Assembly (NCBI RefSeq): GCF_011040385.1
Contig: NZ_JAAIKB010000011.1
Location: 120,833-184,832 of the forward strand
DNA from: Falsiroseomonas algicola
GTDB taxonomy: Bacteria > Pseudomonadota > Alphaproteobacteria > Acetobacterales > Acetobacteraceae
Direction: 5' to 3'
Length of the DNA stretch: 64,000 nt
Positions 20,116 to 29,383 of this stretch are shown here, piece by piece. Below the pieces are notes generated by a model. That model was not told where the DNA came from. It was given only the letters and a program-made list of their open reading frames with translations, and did no database searches. The position numbers and the translations under genes were made by a program. Numbering within the stretch: position 1 is the stretch's first letter; the number at the start of each line of letters is the position of its first letter.

Positions 20116-21406
20116 CCGCCGCGCCGAGGGCATCCGCCGCCTGGCCGGGCATATCGGCGGGATGCTGAAGGCCGACCTGGTGCTGCGGCTCTGGGACGGA
20201 TCGACGGTGAAGCTGGGGCCCGACGCCCGCGACGACCTCGCCATCGCCATCCGGGATCCCGCGGTGCTGACGCGGCTGGTGCGACGCCCGAAGCTCGGCA
20301 CGCTGATCGAGGGTTTCGCCACCGGCGCCATCGGGATCGAGGGCGGCACGCTGCTGGACCTGGCCGCCCGGGCGGAAGGCGGCCGGCGCGGCCTGCTGAA
20401 GAAGGTGGACAAGGGCCTGGCCGCCCGCACCCTGCTGCCCTTCCTGTTCGGGTCAGGACCGGCTGTCACGGACCATGGCTGGCGGGGCCCCGGCGATGCC
20501 GCGGAATACGGCAAGGGGCGCGACGACAAGGCCCTGATGCATTTCCACTACGACCTCTCCAACGCCTTCTACGCGCTCTTCCTCGATCCGGAGATGGTCT
20601 ATACCTGCGCCTATTGGCCGACGCCGGAGACGACGCTGGCGGAGGCGCAATTCGCCAAGCTCGACCTGGTCTGCCGCAAGCTCCGCCTCCAGCCCGGGGA
20701 ACGCCTGCTCGATATCGGCTGCGGCTGGGGCGGCATGGTGATCCATGCGGCCACGCATTGGGGCGTGCACGCCACCGGCGTGACCCTGGCGGAGGAGCAA
20801 TACGCCTACGCCGTCGAGAAGGTGAAGCGCCTCGGCCTCCAGGACCGCGTGACGATCCTGCTGAAGGATTTCCGGGAGCTGGACACGCCCCCCTTCGACA
20901 AGGTGTCGTCGATCGGCATGTACGAGGCCGTCGGGCTGGATAATCGCGAGGGCTACTTCAAGGGCGTGAAGGACCGGCTCCGCCCGCGCGGCGCCTACCT
21001 CCACCACGCCATCGCCCGGCCCATGAAGAAGAACGAGAAGGAGTTCAGGAAAAAGCGCCCCGAGTTCGAGGCGCTGGTAAAATACATCTTCCCGGGGGGC
21101 GAGCTGGACCACCTCGGCGGCACGCATGACGCCATGGAGCGCAACGGCTTCGAGATCCATGACGTGGAGGGGCTGCGGGAGCATTACGGCCGCACCTGCC
21201 GCGCCTGGACCGAGAGGCTGCACGCCAACCGCGACGCTGCCATCGCGGAGGTGGGCGCGGCCAAGACCGATCTCTGGCTGCTCTACCTCGCGGGCTGCGC
21301 GCTGGCCTTCGAACGCGGCACGGTGGGTATCTTCCAGACGCTGGCGACGCGCCGCGCCCGCGGCCCGGCCGGCCTGCCAGCCACCCGGGCCGACCTCTAC
21401 CGATAG
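20096..21406 (+). CDS. cfa: Cyclopropane-fatty-acyl-phospholipid synthase
   Basis: 436 residues. It transfers a methylene from SAM to unsaturated acyl chains of membrane phospholipids, a stationary-phase and acid-stress adaptation. The N-terminal lipid-binding half includes RRPKLGTLIEGFATGAIGIE. The catalytic half begins HYDLSNAFYALFLD, with the SAM motif LLDIGCGWGGMVIHAA and the family blocks GVTLAEEQYAYA and KVSSIGMYEAVG. The ATG at 20096 follows GGCGAGGAG. The frame is open back through the methylase, but those residues belong to the broken gene; the start overlaps its 3' end. Confidence 0.95.
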   Translation: MPETPTDRRAEGIRRLAGHIGGMLKADLVLRLWDGSTVKLGPDARDDLAIAIRDPAVLTRLVRRPKLGTLIEGFATGAIGIEGGTLLDLAARAEGGRRGLLKKVDKGLAARTLLPFLFGSGPAVTDHGWRGPGDAAEYGKGRDDKALMHFHYDLSNAFYALFLDPEMVYTCAYWPTPETTLAEAQFAKLDLVCRKLRLQPGERLLDIGCGWGGMVIHAATHWGVHATGVTLAEEQYAYAVEKVKRLGLQDRVTILLKDFRELDTPPFDKVSSIGMYEAVGLDNREGYFKGVKDRLRPRGAYLHHAIARPMKKNEKEFRKKRPEFEALVKYIFPGGELDHLGGTHDAMERNGFEIHDVEGLREHYGRTCRAWTERLHANRDAAIAEVGAAKTDLWLLYLAGCALAFERGTVGIFQTLATRRARGPAGLPATRADLYR

Positions 21407-21433
21407 GCCCCCCGGAACCCCATCTACCTTCCC

Positions 21434-21715
21434 ATGATGGAGTTCCGGCCTTCCCTCTCCCGCAAGATCGCGGGCTGGTCCCTTCTTGTCCTGGGCGCCC
21501 TCGGCTTCGTGCTGCCGGTGCTGCAGGGGGCGCTGTTCACGGCGCTCGGCCTCTTCGTTCTGCGGCACCAGTATCTCTGGGCCCATCGCGGCCTCGGCTG
21601 GGCTGGCGAACGCTGGCCCAATGCCGTCGCCAAGGTGGAGGAGATGGAGGGCCGCCTGATCGCCTGGGGCGATCGCCGGCGGGACGGGCTGCGCCGCCTG
21701 TGGCGCCGGGGTTGA
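21434..21715 (+). CDS. Small inner-membrane protein
   Basis: 93 residues. Two adjacent hydrophobic helices at about 12-28 and 31-45 (GWSLLVLGALGFVLPVLQGALFTALGLFVL) are followed by a basic, Arg-rich cytoplasmic tail. The pattern resembles short PGPGW-type putative transmembrane proteins, but the assignment is tentative. It lies 27 nt after cfa and may be co-transcribed with it. Confidence 0.65.
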   Translation: MMEFRPSLSRKIAGWSLLVLGALGFVLPVLQGALFTALGLFVLRHQYLWAHRGLGWAGERWPNAVAKVEEMEGRLIAWGDRRRDGLRRLWRRG

Positions 21716-21787
21716 ACGCGGGCGGCGAAACCTCCGCCTGATTTCCTCGTTGCTACGGCTCGACGCTACCGAACCGGAGACAACGCC

Positions 21788-22324
21788 ATGAACCGTCGCC
21801 GCCTCATCCTCGCCACCGCGCTCGCCCTGCCGGCCATGCCCGCCCTGGCGCAATCCTCCTCGGGCCTGCTCAACCTCTTCGCCGGCACCGGCGCGGGCGC
21901 GAACGCCTTCGTGGAGCGCGTGACCATCGCGAGCAACTTCGAGATCGATTCCAGCAGGACGCTGCTGGAGAAGAGCACCCATCCGCAGATCCGCGACTAC
22001 GCCAACCGCATGATCGCCGACCACACCGCGATCCTCGCCGAACTGCGTGCCCTGCCGGACGCCGCGACGCGCCAGCCCGCCGCGCTGGATGAGCGGGCGC
22101 AGGAGAAGCTGATCCGTCTGCGGAGCTTCGAGGGCGACGAGCTCAACCGCTGGTACGTCCAGATGCAGGTCGATGGCCACAAGGAAACGGTGGAGATCTT
22201 CGAGGCCTATGCCGCCAACGGCGAGGTGCCGCGCCTGAAGGAATTCGCGCAGCGCCACCTGCCCTCCATGCGCGCCCACCTGGCCGCGGCCGAGGCCCTG
22301 CAGGCGCCGCGCCCGCCGCAATAA
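21788..22324 (+). CDS. DUF4142 domain-containing exported protein
   Basis: 178 residues. The signal peptide is MNRRRLILATALALPAMPALA, with cleavage near residue 21. The rest is the helical DUF4142 domain (ferritin-like four-helix type) with the usual pattern NAFVERVTIASNFEIDSSRTLLEKSTHPQIRDYANRMIADH. CGGAGACAACGCC precedes the ATG. Members are often linked to stress or envelope functions, but no activity is established. Confidence 0.9.
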   Translation: MNRRRLILATALALPAMPALAQSSSGLLNLFAGTGAGANAFVERVTIASNFEIDSSRTLLEKSTHPQIRDYANRMIADHTAILAELRALPDAATRQPAALDERAQEKLIRLRSFEGDELNRWYVQMQVDGHKETVEIFEAYAANGEVPRLKEFAQRHLPSMRAHLAAAEALQAPRPPQ

Positions 22325-22374
22325 TCCGCCCGGCCCCGCTTGGCCGGGACGGCGGCGCGTAGCACCCTTCCTGG

Positions 22375-23529
22375 ATGCTGCGCGTCGCCATCGGCCTCGG
22401 GATTGCCCAGACGATTGCCTGGGCCTGCACCTACTACCTGCCCGCCGTCATCGCGGTCGCGGTGGCGGAGGAGCACGGAGTCTCCCGCACCCTCGTCGTC
22501 GGCGCCTTCTCCGCGGCGCTGCTCGTCGCCGGCTTCTGCTCGCCGCGCGTCGGCCGCCTGATCGAGGCCGGGCATGGCCGCCGCATCCTTTCCATTTCCG
22601 CCCTGACCATCGCGTTCGGCCTGGCGCTGCTCGGGCTGCTGCCGGGGCTCTGGGGCTGGACGCTGGGCTGGCTGGTGCTCGGCATCGGCATGGCGATGGG
22701 TCTCTACGAGGCCGCCTTCGCCACCATGGGGCGGATCTTCGGCCAGCAGGCCAGGCGCGGCATCACCACCATCACCCTCTTCGCGGGCTTCGCCAGCACC
22801 ATCGGCTTCCCGATCGGCGCCGCGCTGATGCCCGGCATGGGCTGGCGCAACCTCTGCCTGCTCTACGCCGCCGTGCATGTGCTGGTGGTACTGCCGATCT
22901 ACTGGTTCATGGTGCCGCCCGCCGTGCCAGCCGCGACGACCGGCGCGAAGCCGCGCCCGGATGCCGCGGCGCTGGCCTGGGCTCGGCGGGCCTTCCTGCT
23001 GCTGGCCGCCTTCTTCATCCTGCGCTCCACCATCTCCGCCGTCTTCGGCGTGCACCTGATCGTGCTGCTGGAAGCGCTGGGGCTGGCGCTCGCGGTCGCC
23101 GTCGGCATCGCCGCCGCGGTCGGCGCCGCGCAGGTCGGCGGGCGGCTGATGGAATTCACGCTTGGCGGCGGGACCCATCCGCTAACCGTCGCGAAACTCG
23201 GCGCCACGCTGCTGCCGGCCGGCGTGCTGGCCCTGCTGCTTTTGGGCCCCGTCGCCGCGCTGCCCTTCGCGCTGGCCTATGGCGCCTCCAACGGCATCCT
23301 CACCATCAGCCGCGGCACCGTGCCGCTCGCGCTCTTTGGCGCGGAGGGCTACGCCGTGCTGATGGGCCGCATGGCGATGCCCGTGCTGGTGTCGCAGGCG
23401 CTGGCGCCGACGCTGGCGACCCCGCTGGTGGAGGGCCTGCCAGCCCTCGCCGTCTTCGGACTTGCCGGCCTGATGGCGGTGGTGGCGCTGGGCTGCCTGA
23501 TGCTGGTGGCGCCGCGCCCCTCGACGTGA
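22375..23529 (+). CDS. Major facilitator superfamily transporter
   Basis: 384 residues with about 12 hydrophobic helices. The first is LRVAIGLGIAQTIAWACTYYLPAV, a motif typical of small MFS carriers in these bacteria. Motif A-like sequence appears as GFCSPRVGRLIEAGHGRR between helices 2 and 3. Substrate unknown. It is in line with the preceding DUF4142 gene (50 nt) and about 160 nt ahead of the TRAP operon. Confidence 0.88.
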   Translation: MLRVAIGLGIAQTIAWACTYYLPAVIAVAVAEEHGVSRTLVVGAFSAALLVAGFCSPRVGRLIEAGHGRRILSISALTIAFGLALLGLLPGLWGWTLGWLVLGIGMAMGLYEAAFATMGRIFGQQARRGITTITLFAGFASTIGFPIGAALMPGMGWRNLCLLYAAVHVLVVLPIYWFMVPPAVPAATTGAKPRPDAAALAWARRAFLLLAAFFILRSTISAVFGVHLIVLLEALGLALAVAVGIAAAVGAAQVGGRLMEFTLGGGTHPLTVAKLGATLLPAGVLALLLLGPVAALPFALAYGASNGILTISRGTVPLALFGAEGYAVLMGRMAMPVLVSQALAPTLATPLVEGLPALAVFGLAGLMAVVALGCLMLVAPRPST

Positions 23530-23687
23530 GTTCCTTCTGCCCAAGGGCTGCGCAGCTGCGGGCGTGACTGCGCCGCCATCGGGCGTATGCGAAATGGGTG
23601 CCTCCGGCCGCGCCCGGTTTGCGCGTTCATTGCACTGGCTTCACCTTTGCTCCTTCCACTCCCGTGCCGCTTCGTGGGGAGCACGGG

Positions 23688-24248
23688 ATGGATGGCTTGG
23701 GCGCGACCATGGCTGGGAGGGCGGCGACCGCCTGGCCACTCCGCCTCGCGCAATCCGCACTGCGCCTGCTGCGCCGCCTGGTCGATGGCGTCCTGATCCT
23801 GCTGCTGGCCGTCATGGTCCTGGCCGTGCTGGCGCAGGTGCTTGGCCGCTACGTCTTCAACTTCTCGATCGGCGAGGCGACGGAACTCGCCACCTTCGCG
23901 CAGATCTGGATGGTGCTGCTCGGCGCCGGCTACGCCATGCGCGAACGCCTGCACGTCTCGATCGAGACGCTGGTGGAGATGCTGCCGCCCATCGTCGCGC
24001 GGCTGCTGATGCTGCCCGTGGCCGCGCTCTGCCTCTGGTTCCTCTGGGTGGTCTTCGAGGGCGGGCTGCAGCTGCTGGAGATCGGCGCCATCCAGACCAG
24101 CGCCGCGCTGCAGATCAGCATGGAGATCCCCTATATCGCGCTGCCCGTCAGCGCCGCCTATTTCGCACTGGAAGCCGCGCTGGCCTTCGGCGCCGTGCTG
24201 CTCGGCCTGAAGCCCGTCGCCACCGGCGGCGGCGTGAGGGTGGATTGA
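23688..24248 (+). CDS. dctQ: TRAP transporter small permease subunit
   Basis: 186 residues with four membrane helices, the DctQ pattern. The signature region is VLAQVLGRYVFNFSIGEATELATFAQIWMVLLGAGYAMRERLHVSIE. The ATG at 23688 has GGGGAG six to seven bases upstream; longer in-frame starts lack it. It is 1 nt ahead of dctM. DctQ forms the membrane complex with DctM and uses a sodium gradient to drive uptake. Confidence 0.93.
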   Translation: MDGLGATMAGRAATAWPLRLAQSALRLLRRLVDGVLILLLAVMVLAVLAQVLGRYVFNFSIGEATELATFAQIWMVLLGAGYAMRERLHVSIETLVEMLPPIVARLLMLPVAALCLWFLWVVFEGGLQLLEIGAIQTSAALQISMEIPYIALPVSAAYFALEAALAFGAVLLGLKPVATGGGVRVD

Positions 24249-24249
24249 G

Positions 24250-25527
24250 ATGATCCTCACCTTCGGCTCCTTCCTCGCCCTTCTCGCCGCCGGCGCGCCG
24301 ATGGTTTTCGTGCTCGGCGTGGCGGGCGCGCTGACGCTCGCCATCACGGGGCAGACGCCGCTCGTCGTCGTGGCGCAGCGCCTCTACAACGGGCTCGACA
24401 GCTTCCCGCTGCTGGCCATCCCCTTCTTCGTGCTGGCCGGCCTCATCATGGAACAGGGCGGCATCGCCCGCGCCATGGTGGCGCTGGCCACCGCGCTGGT
24501 GGGCTGGGTGCGCGGCAGCCTCTTCATGGTCGCGACCGTCACCGCCACGGGGCTTTCCGCCATCTCCGGCTCCGGCAGCGCGGATACCGCCGCCATCTCC
24601 TCCATCCTGCTGCCGGAGATGCGCAAGCGCGGCTACGACATCGACTACGCCGCGGCCGTCGTTGCCTCCGCCGGTTCGCTCGGCCCCATCATCCCGCCCT
24701 CCATCATCATGGTGGTGCTGGCGATGATCAGCGACCTCTCGGTGGGTGCGATGTTCCTCGGCGGCATCATCCCCGGGCTGATCGGCGCCGCCGGGATGCT
24801 GGTCGGCCACTGGCTCTACGCCAGGCGCGAGCCCGAACGCTATGCGGATGCCGAGCCCTTCAGCGCGCCCCGGCTCTGGACTGCCTTCCTCGGCGCGCTG
24901 CCGGCGCTGTCCATGCCCATCATCGTCGCCGGCGGCATCATCTGCGGCGTCGTCACGCCGACGGAAGCGGCGGTGCTGGCTGTCGTGGTCGGCATCCTCG
25001 TCGGGCTCTTCGCCTACAAGGAACTGAAGCTCTCGCAACTGCCGCAGATGATGCTGCGCACGGCCGGCATCTCCTCCGCCGTCATGATCATCATCGGCAC
25101 CGCTTCCATCTTCTCCTGGCTCATCGCCGTGCAGGACGTGCCGCGGATGATCAGCGCCTGGTTCCAGGCGAATATCGGCTCCCCCTGGGCCTTCCTGCTC
25201 TCGGTCAACGTTCTGCTGCTGATCGTCGGCATGTTCCTCGAAAGCATCTCGGCCCTGCTGATCCTGATGCCGGTGCTGATGCCCATTGCCATCGCGATGG
25301 GGATCGATCCGCTGCATTTCGGCGTCGTCGTCGCCATCAACCTCTCCATCGGCCTGATCACGCCGCCCTACGGCATCTGCCTCTTCGTCGCCTCCACCGT
25401 CGCCAAGCGGTCGGTGATGCAGATCTCCCGCGTCATCTGGATCCCGCTGATCCCGCTGATCCTCATGCTGCTGCTCAGCACCTATGTCCCCGCCGTGGTG
25501 CTGTGGCTTCCCCGGACCCTGCTGTGA
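24250..25527 (+). CDS. dctM: TRAP transporter large permease subunit
   Basis: 425 residues, usual for DctM, with about 12 hydrophobic segments and family motifs GLDSFPLLAIPFFVLAGLIM, GLSAISGSGSADTAAISSIL and PPSIIMVV. It is the transport channel of the TRAP system. It sits between dctQ (1-nt gap) and dctP (20-nt gap). Confidence 0.96.
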   Translation: MILTFGSFLALLAAGAPMVFVLGVAGALTLAITGQTPLVVVAQRLYNGLDSFPLLAIPFFVLAGLIMEQGGIARAMVALATALVGWVRGSLFMVATVTATGLSAISGSGSADTAAISSILLPEMRKRGYDIDYAAAVVASAGSLGPIIPPSIIMVVLAMISDLSVGAMFLGGIIPGLIGAAGMLVGHWLYARREPERYADAEPFSAPRLWTAFLGALPALSMPIIVAGGIICGVVTPTEAAVLAVVVGILVGLFAYKELKLSQLPQMMLRTAGISSAVMIIIGTASIFSWLIAVQDVPRMISAWFQANIGSPWAFLLSVNVLLLIVGMFLESISALLILMPVLMPIAIAMGIDPLHFGVVVAINLSIGLITPPYGICLFVASTVAKRSVMQISRVIWIPLIPLILMLLLSTYVPAVVLWLPRTLL

Positions 25528-25547
25528 CAACGAAGGAATCGAAGCCC

Positions 25548-26543
25548 ATGGCCTTCACGCTCCGCCGCCGCGCGCTGCTGCCGCTCGCGGCCCTCGCGCT
25601 GCCTGCGCTCCCCCGCAGCCCGCTCGGCCAGGCGCCGCTGATCCTCCGCGCCGCCCACACCAATGCGGTCGGCGAGGTGCAGGATGAGGGCCTGAAGGTC
25701 ATGGACCGCCGCCTGAGGGAGATCACCGGCGGCCGCGCCGGGCTGCAGATCTTCCCCAACGGCCAGCTCGGCAACGAACTGCCGATGATCGAGGGCGTGG
25801 CGCTCGGCACCATCGACCTCGCCGTGCCCTCCCACGCCGCGCTGGCGAATTTCGTGCGCGAGTTCCAGCTCTTCGACATGCCCTTCCTCGTGAAGGACTA
25901 CGCGCATCTCGCCCGCGTCGCGACCGGCCCCGTCATGCCCGAACTGGCGGAGGCTTCCGCGCGCCGCAACTTCCGCCTGCTCGGCCTCTACTCCTCCGGC
26001 ATCCGCCATTTGATGACGCGCGATCCGGTCGCGAGCATGGAGGCGCTGCGCGGCCGCAAGGTGCGCGTGCAGCAGAACCCCGCCCATGTCGCCGCCTGGC
26101 AGGCCTTCGGCGCCAATGCCACGCCGCTCGCCTATGGCGAACTCTACGGCGCGCTGCAGGTCGGCGTCGTCGATGGCGCGGAAGCCGCCTACACCAACTA
26201 TGTCGGCCAGAAGTTCTACGAGGTCGCGAAGAACTGGGCGCCGATCGGATGGCTCGCTTTGACCGCGCCGGTGATCATGAGCGAGCGGAAATTCGCGACC
26301 CTGCCCGCCGACATCAAGGCGGCCATCCAGCAGGCCGCCGAGGAATCCGCCGTCTGGGAACGCAATCTGGTCGTGGAGGGCGAGGCCGCGCTGCACCAGC
26401 AGGTGGTCGGCCACGGCGTCACCATCACCCAGCCCGACCGCGCGCCCTTCGTCGCCGCGGCGCGTCCCCTCTATGACCGCTTCCTCACCAGCGAGGCCGA
26501 CAAGCGCCGGCTTCGCCTGGTGATGGACACGGCGGGGGCATGA
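25548..26543 (+). CDS. dctP: TRAP transporter substrate-binding protein (DctP family)
   Basis: 331 residues with an exported N-terminus MAFTLRRRALLPLAALALPA. The mature part has the DctP-family landmarks FPNGQLGNELPMIEGVALGTIDLAV, LRGRKVRVQQNPAHVAAWQAFGANATPLAYGELYGALQVGVVDGAE (containing the carboxylate-binding arginine) and NYVGQKFYEVAKNW. The ATG at 25548 follows GAAGGAATCG. The substrate is probably an organic acid; the neighbouring dioxygenase may process it. Confidence 0.94.
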   Translation: MAFTLRRRALLPLAALALPALPRSPLGQAPLILRAAHTNAVGEVQDEGLKVMDRRLREITGGRAGLQIFPNGQLGNELPMIEGVALGTIDLAVPSHAALANFVREFQLFDMPFLVKDYAHLARVATGPVMPELAEASARRNFRLLGLYSSGIRHLMTRDPVASMEALRGRKVRVQQNPAHVAAWQAFGANATPLAYGELYGALQVGVVDGAEAAYTNYVGQKFYEVAKNWAPIGWLALTAPVIMSERKFATLPADIKAAIQQAAEESAVWERNLVVEGEAALHQQVVGHGVTITQPDRAPFVAAARPLYDRFLTSEADKRRLRLVMDTAGA

Positions 26544-26547
26544 CGCC

Positions 26548-27447
26548 ATGGCCTCCACCCTCGCTGCCTGGCGCGCCGCCGCCGCCCGCCGCGGCCTCGG
26601 CATCCGCGACCTCGGCCCCGCCATCGGGGTCGAGATCACCGGCGTCGATCTCACGCAACCCGAAGACGCGGAGATCACCGCCATCCTCCGCGCCGCCTGC
26701 GTGGAGCGCACGCTGCTGCTGCTGCGCAACCAGCAGGCGCTGACCCCCGGCGGCTTCGTGGGCTTCGCCCGCCGCTTCGGGGATGAACTCGACCTGCACA
26801 GCCGCCGCGACCTCTGCCATCGCGACCACCACGAGATCTTCGTGGTCGGCAATGTCGTGGAGAACGGTCGCGCCGCCGGCGCCGCCAAGGTCGGGCTGAA
26901 CTGGCACACGGACCACTACCACCTGGCCCATCCCGCCCTCTTCACCTTCCTCCACGCCATCGAGGTCCCGCCCGAGGCCGGCGAGACCCGCTACGCCAAC
27001 GGCATCGCGGCGTGGGAGGCGCTGCCGGAGGCGATGCGTTCGCGCATCAGCGGCCTTCGCGTCCTGCACAGCCGCGCGCGGCTCTACCGCGAACTCTTCC
27101 CCGACGCGACGGAGGAACAGGCGCAGGCCGAGGCCGCGCGCTTCCCCGACGTCTCCCACCCCCTGGTCCGCACCCATCCGGAATCCGGTCGCCGCGGCCT
27201 TTACATGGGCGGCGAATGGGGCTCGATCATCGAGGGGATGCCGGAGGACGAGGCGAAGGACCTCTTCGCCGAACTCCTGGCGCATATGACGAAGCCCGAC
27301 TTCGTGCATGAGCACCACTGGCAGCCCGGCGACGTGCTGATGAGCGACAATCGCTGCAGCCTGCACCGCGCCACCGAATGGGATGAGGGCCGCCACAAGC
27401 GCCGTCTGCACCGCCTGATCCTGCTGGACGACGCGACGCCTGTGTAG
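26548..27447 (+). CDS. TauD/TfdA-family Fe(II)/2-oxoglutarate dioxygenase
   Basis: 299 residues. The iron-binding facial triad is visible as HTD (NWHTDHYHLAHPALF, about residue 118-120) and the distal histidine in DNRCSLHRATEWD. The 2-oxoglutarate-binding arginine is probably in HKRRLHR near the C-terminus. Family members hydroxylate taurine, 2,4-D, sulfates or other small acids and use the co-substrate that SucAB also consumes. It lies 4 nt after dctP, so it is co-expressed with the TRAP transporter and probably acts on the imported compound. Confidence 0.92.
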   Translation: MASTLAAWRAAAARRGLGIRDLGPAIGVEITGVDLTQPEDAEITAILRAACVERTLLLLRNQQALTPGGFVGFARRFGDELDLHSRRDLCHRDHHEIFVVGNVVENGRAAGAAKVGLNWHTDHYHLAHPALFTFLHAIEVPPEAGETRYANGIAAWEALPEAMRSRISGLRVLHSRARLYRELFPDATEEQAQAEAARFPDVSHPLVRTHPESGRRGLYMGGEWGSIIEGMPEDEAKDLFAELLAHMTKPDFVHEHHWQPGDVLMSDNRCSLHRATEWDEGRHKRRLHRLILLDDATPV

Positions 27448-27482
27448 GTGCTACGCTCCCCGCCAACCCGGGGAGAACGGCA

Positions 27483-28559
27483 CTGTCGATCGAGGAACAT
27501 GGCTGGTCCGATGCATGGCGTGCGGCCTTCGCGCCGCACGCCCATGCCGGCCACATCCCGGGACGCATCGTGGTCCAGCAGCGGGAATACAACCTCGTCA
27601 TCACGGAGTCCGGCATCCTCAATGCCCGCCTCTCCGGCCGCCTGCGGCATGAGGCGCGGGAGGCCGGGCATCCCGCCGCCGGCGACTGGGTGGCGCTGGC
27701 CGCCAAGCCCGCGGAGGGCACGGCCACCATCCACGCCGTGCTGCCCCGCCGCACCGCCTTCATCCGCCGCGCGGCCGACAGTGTCCGCACGCTCCAGGTC
27801 ATCGCCGCCAACATCGATGTCGTCTTCGTCGTCACCTCGCTGAACGCCGACCTGAACCCGCGCCGCATGGAACGCTTCCTCGCCGCGGCCTGGCAGAGCG
27901 GCGCACGCCCCGTCGTCGTGCTGACCAAGTCGGACCTGGCCGACCAGCCCGAGGCCCGGCGGGCGGAGGTCGCGGCCCTCGCTGCAGGCTGCCCCGTCGT
28001 CATCGTCTCCGCCCGCAAGGAGCAGGGGCTGGACGACCTCCGTGCCCATATCGCGCCAGGCGAGACCTGCGTCCTCATCGGCTCCTCCGGCGTCGGCAAG
28101 TCGACGCTGGTGAACACCCTGCTGGGGGAGGCGCGGATGGCCACCCAGGCGATCCGGGAGGATGATGCCAAGGGCCGCCACACCACCAGCCACCGCCAAC
28201 TCGTCCTGCTGCCCGGCGGCGGCATGATCCTGGACACGCCAGGGATCCGGGAGGTCGGGCTGGTCGACGCCGATGAAGGCGTCGTCACGGTCTTCGAGGA
28301 CATCGAGGAACTGGCGACGCATTGCCGCTTCAAGGATTGCGGCCACACCAACGAACCCGGCTGCGCGGTGCGGGAGGCGCTGGAGACGGGCACGCTCGAC
28401 CCCGATCGCTGGGCAGCCTTCCGGAAGCTGAGCGACGAACTCGCTGCCGCCGCGCAGGTGAAGGACCGGGCGGCGCAGGATGCCGACCGCATCCGCGCCG
28501 CGAAGCAGCAGCGATCCTACCGCAAGGCCAAGACGAAGCTGCGCGGCGGGGATTCGTGA
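27483..28559 (+). CDS. rsgA: Ribosome small subunit-dependent GTPase A, apparent CTG start
   Basis: 358 residues. It is a circularly permuted GTPase that helps late 30S maturation. It has an N-terminal OB domain, then G4 (LTKSDL), G1 (GSSGVGKSTLVN), G3 (LDTPGIREVG) and a zinc knuckle with HCRFKDCGHTNEPGCAV. The first GTG in frame is at 27570, but the upstream 29 codons read SIEEHGWSDAWRAAFAPHA, a typical RsgA N-terminus. They begin at CTG 27483, five bases after GGGAGAA. No ATG, GTG or TTG is available there, so CTG is the best start. Confidence 0.92.
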   Translation: MSIEEHGWSDAWRAAFAPHAHAGHIPGRIVVQQREYNLVITESGILNARLSGRLRHEAREAGHPAAGDWVALAAKPAEGTATIHAVLPRRTAFIRRAADSVRTLQVIAANIDVVFVVTSLNADLNPRRMERFLAAAWQSGARPVVVLTKSDLADQPEARRAEVAALAAGCPVVIVSARKEQGLDDLRAHIAPGETCVLIGSSGVGKSTLVNTLLGEARMATQAIREDDAKGRHTTSHRQLVLLPGGGMILDTPGIREVGLVDADEGVVTVFEDIEELATHCRFKDCGHTNEPGCAVREALETGTLDPDRWAAFRKLSDELAAAAQVKDRAAQDADRIRAAKQQRSYRKAKTKLRGGDS

Positions 28560-28560
28560 T

Positions 28561-29340
28561 TTACGTCATGCTGGCGGTAACGCCGCCATCCACGAAGATC
28601 AGCTGGCCGGAGACGAAGTCGCTGGCCGGGGAGGCGAGGAAGACCGCCGTGCCCGCGATCTCCTCCGCATTCGCGTAGCGCCCCGCGGGGCAGCGCCGCG
28701 TCACCATGGCCAGCCATTCCGGGTTGGTCAGCAGCGGCCGGTTCAACTCCGTGTCGAACCAGCCGGGCCCGATCGCATTGGCCTGGATGTTGAACGGCCC
28801 GAGTTCCACCGCCAGCGCCCGGATGAACATCTTCAGCCCGCCCTTGGCGGAGGCATAGGGCGTGATGGTCGCCCGCCCGAGGTCGGAGGCGAGCGACCCC
28901 GTCGCGATCACCTTGCCCCGCCGGCGCTCCTTCATCCCCGGCACCACCAGGCGGGAGAGGCGCCACAGCGCGGTCAGATGCGTGTCCATCACGCTGTACC
29001 AGCCCTCCTCCGTCGTCTCCTCCACCGGCGCGCGATGCTGGTTGCCGGCGTTGTGGACCAGGATGTCGATGGGGCCGAGCGCCTTCACCGCCGTCTCCAC
29101 CGCCGGGCCGTCCGTGACGTCGAAGGCGCTGGTCCGCGCGGCCAGCCCATCCGCCCGCAGCCCCGCCGCCTGCGCCTCCAGCGTCGCCGCGTCGCGCCCG
29201 TTCAGGATCACCTCCGCGCCGGCCTGCGCCAGGCCCCGCGCCATGGCGGCACCCAGCCCCCGCGACGCCCCGGTGATGAGCGCGACGCGCCCCGTCAGGT
29301 CGAATTGCCGCGCATGCGCCGCGCGCGCCGTCTCGTTCAT
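28561..29340 (-). CDS. SDR oxidoreductase, gluconate 5-dehydrogenase-like
   Basis: 259 residues. The cofactor motif is GASRGLG (TGASRGLGAAMARGLA); the Asn motif is NAGNQHRAPVEE; the catalytic Ser is in ATGSLASDLG and the Tyr/Lys in PYASAKGG; the C-terminus is GQLIFVDGGVTAS. The NQHRAPVEE, ASDLGRATITPYASAKGGLKM and IGPGWFDTELN segments match the gluconate/2-dehydro-3-deoxygluconate 5-dehydrogenase subgroup, so an acidic sugar is the likely substrate. GGAGGG precedes the ATG at 29340. Its stop is 1 nt from that of convergent rsgA. Confidence 0.88.
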   Translation of the reverse strand: MNETARAAHARQFDLTGRVALITGASRGLGAAMARGLAQAGAEVILNGRDAATLEAQAAGLRADGLAARTSAFDVTDGPAVETAVKALGPIDILVHNAGNQHRAPVEETTEEGWYSVMDTHLTALWRLSRLVVPGMKERRRGKVIATGSLASDLGRATITPYASAKGGLKMFIRALAVELGPFNIQANAIGPGWFDTELNRPLLTNPEWLAMVTRRCPAGRYANAEEIAGTAVFLASPASDFVSGQLIFVDGGVTASMT

Positions 29341-29383
29341 GGTGGTTCCCTCCGCTGGTGACCGGAACACTGCCACCGCGCTG

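Noticed and set aside
18875..21406. A single 843-residue methylase-CFA synthase fusion
   Set aside because: The frame is continuous, but the segment between the two enzymes is out-of-frame methylase C-terminus. Cfa has its own start and ribosome site at 20096.
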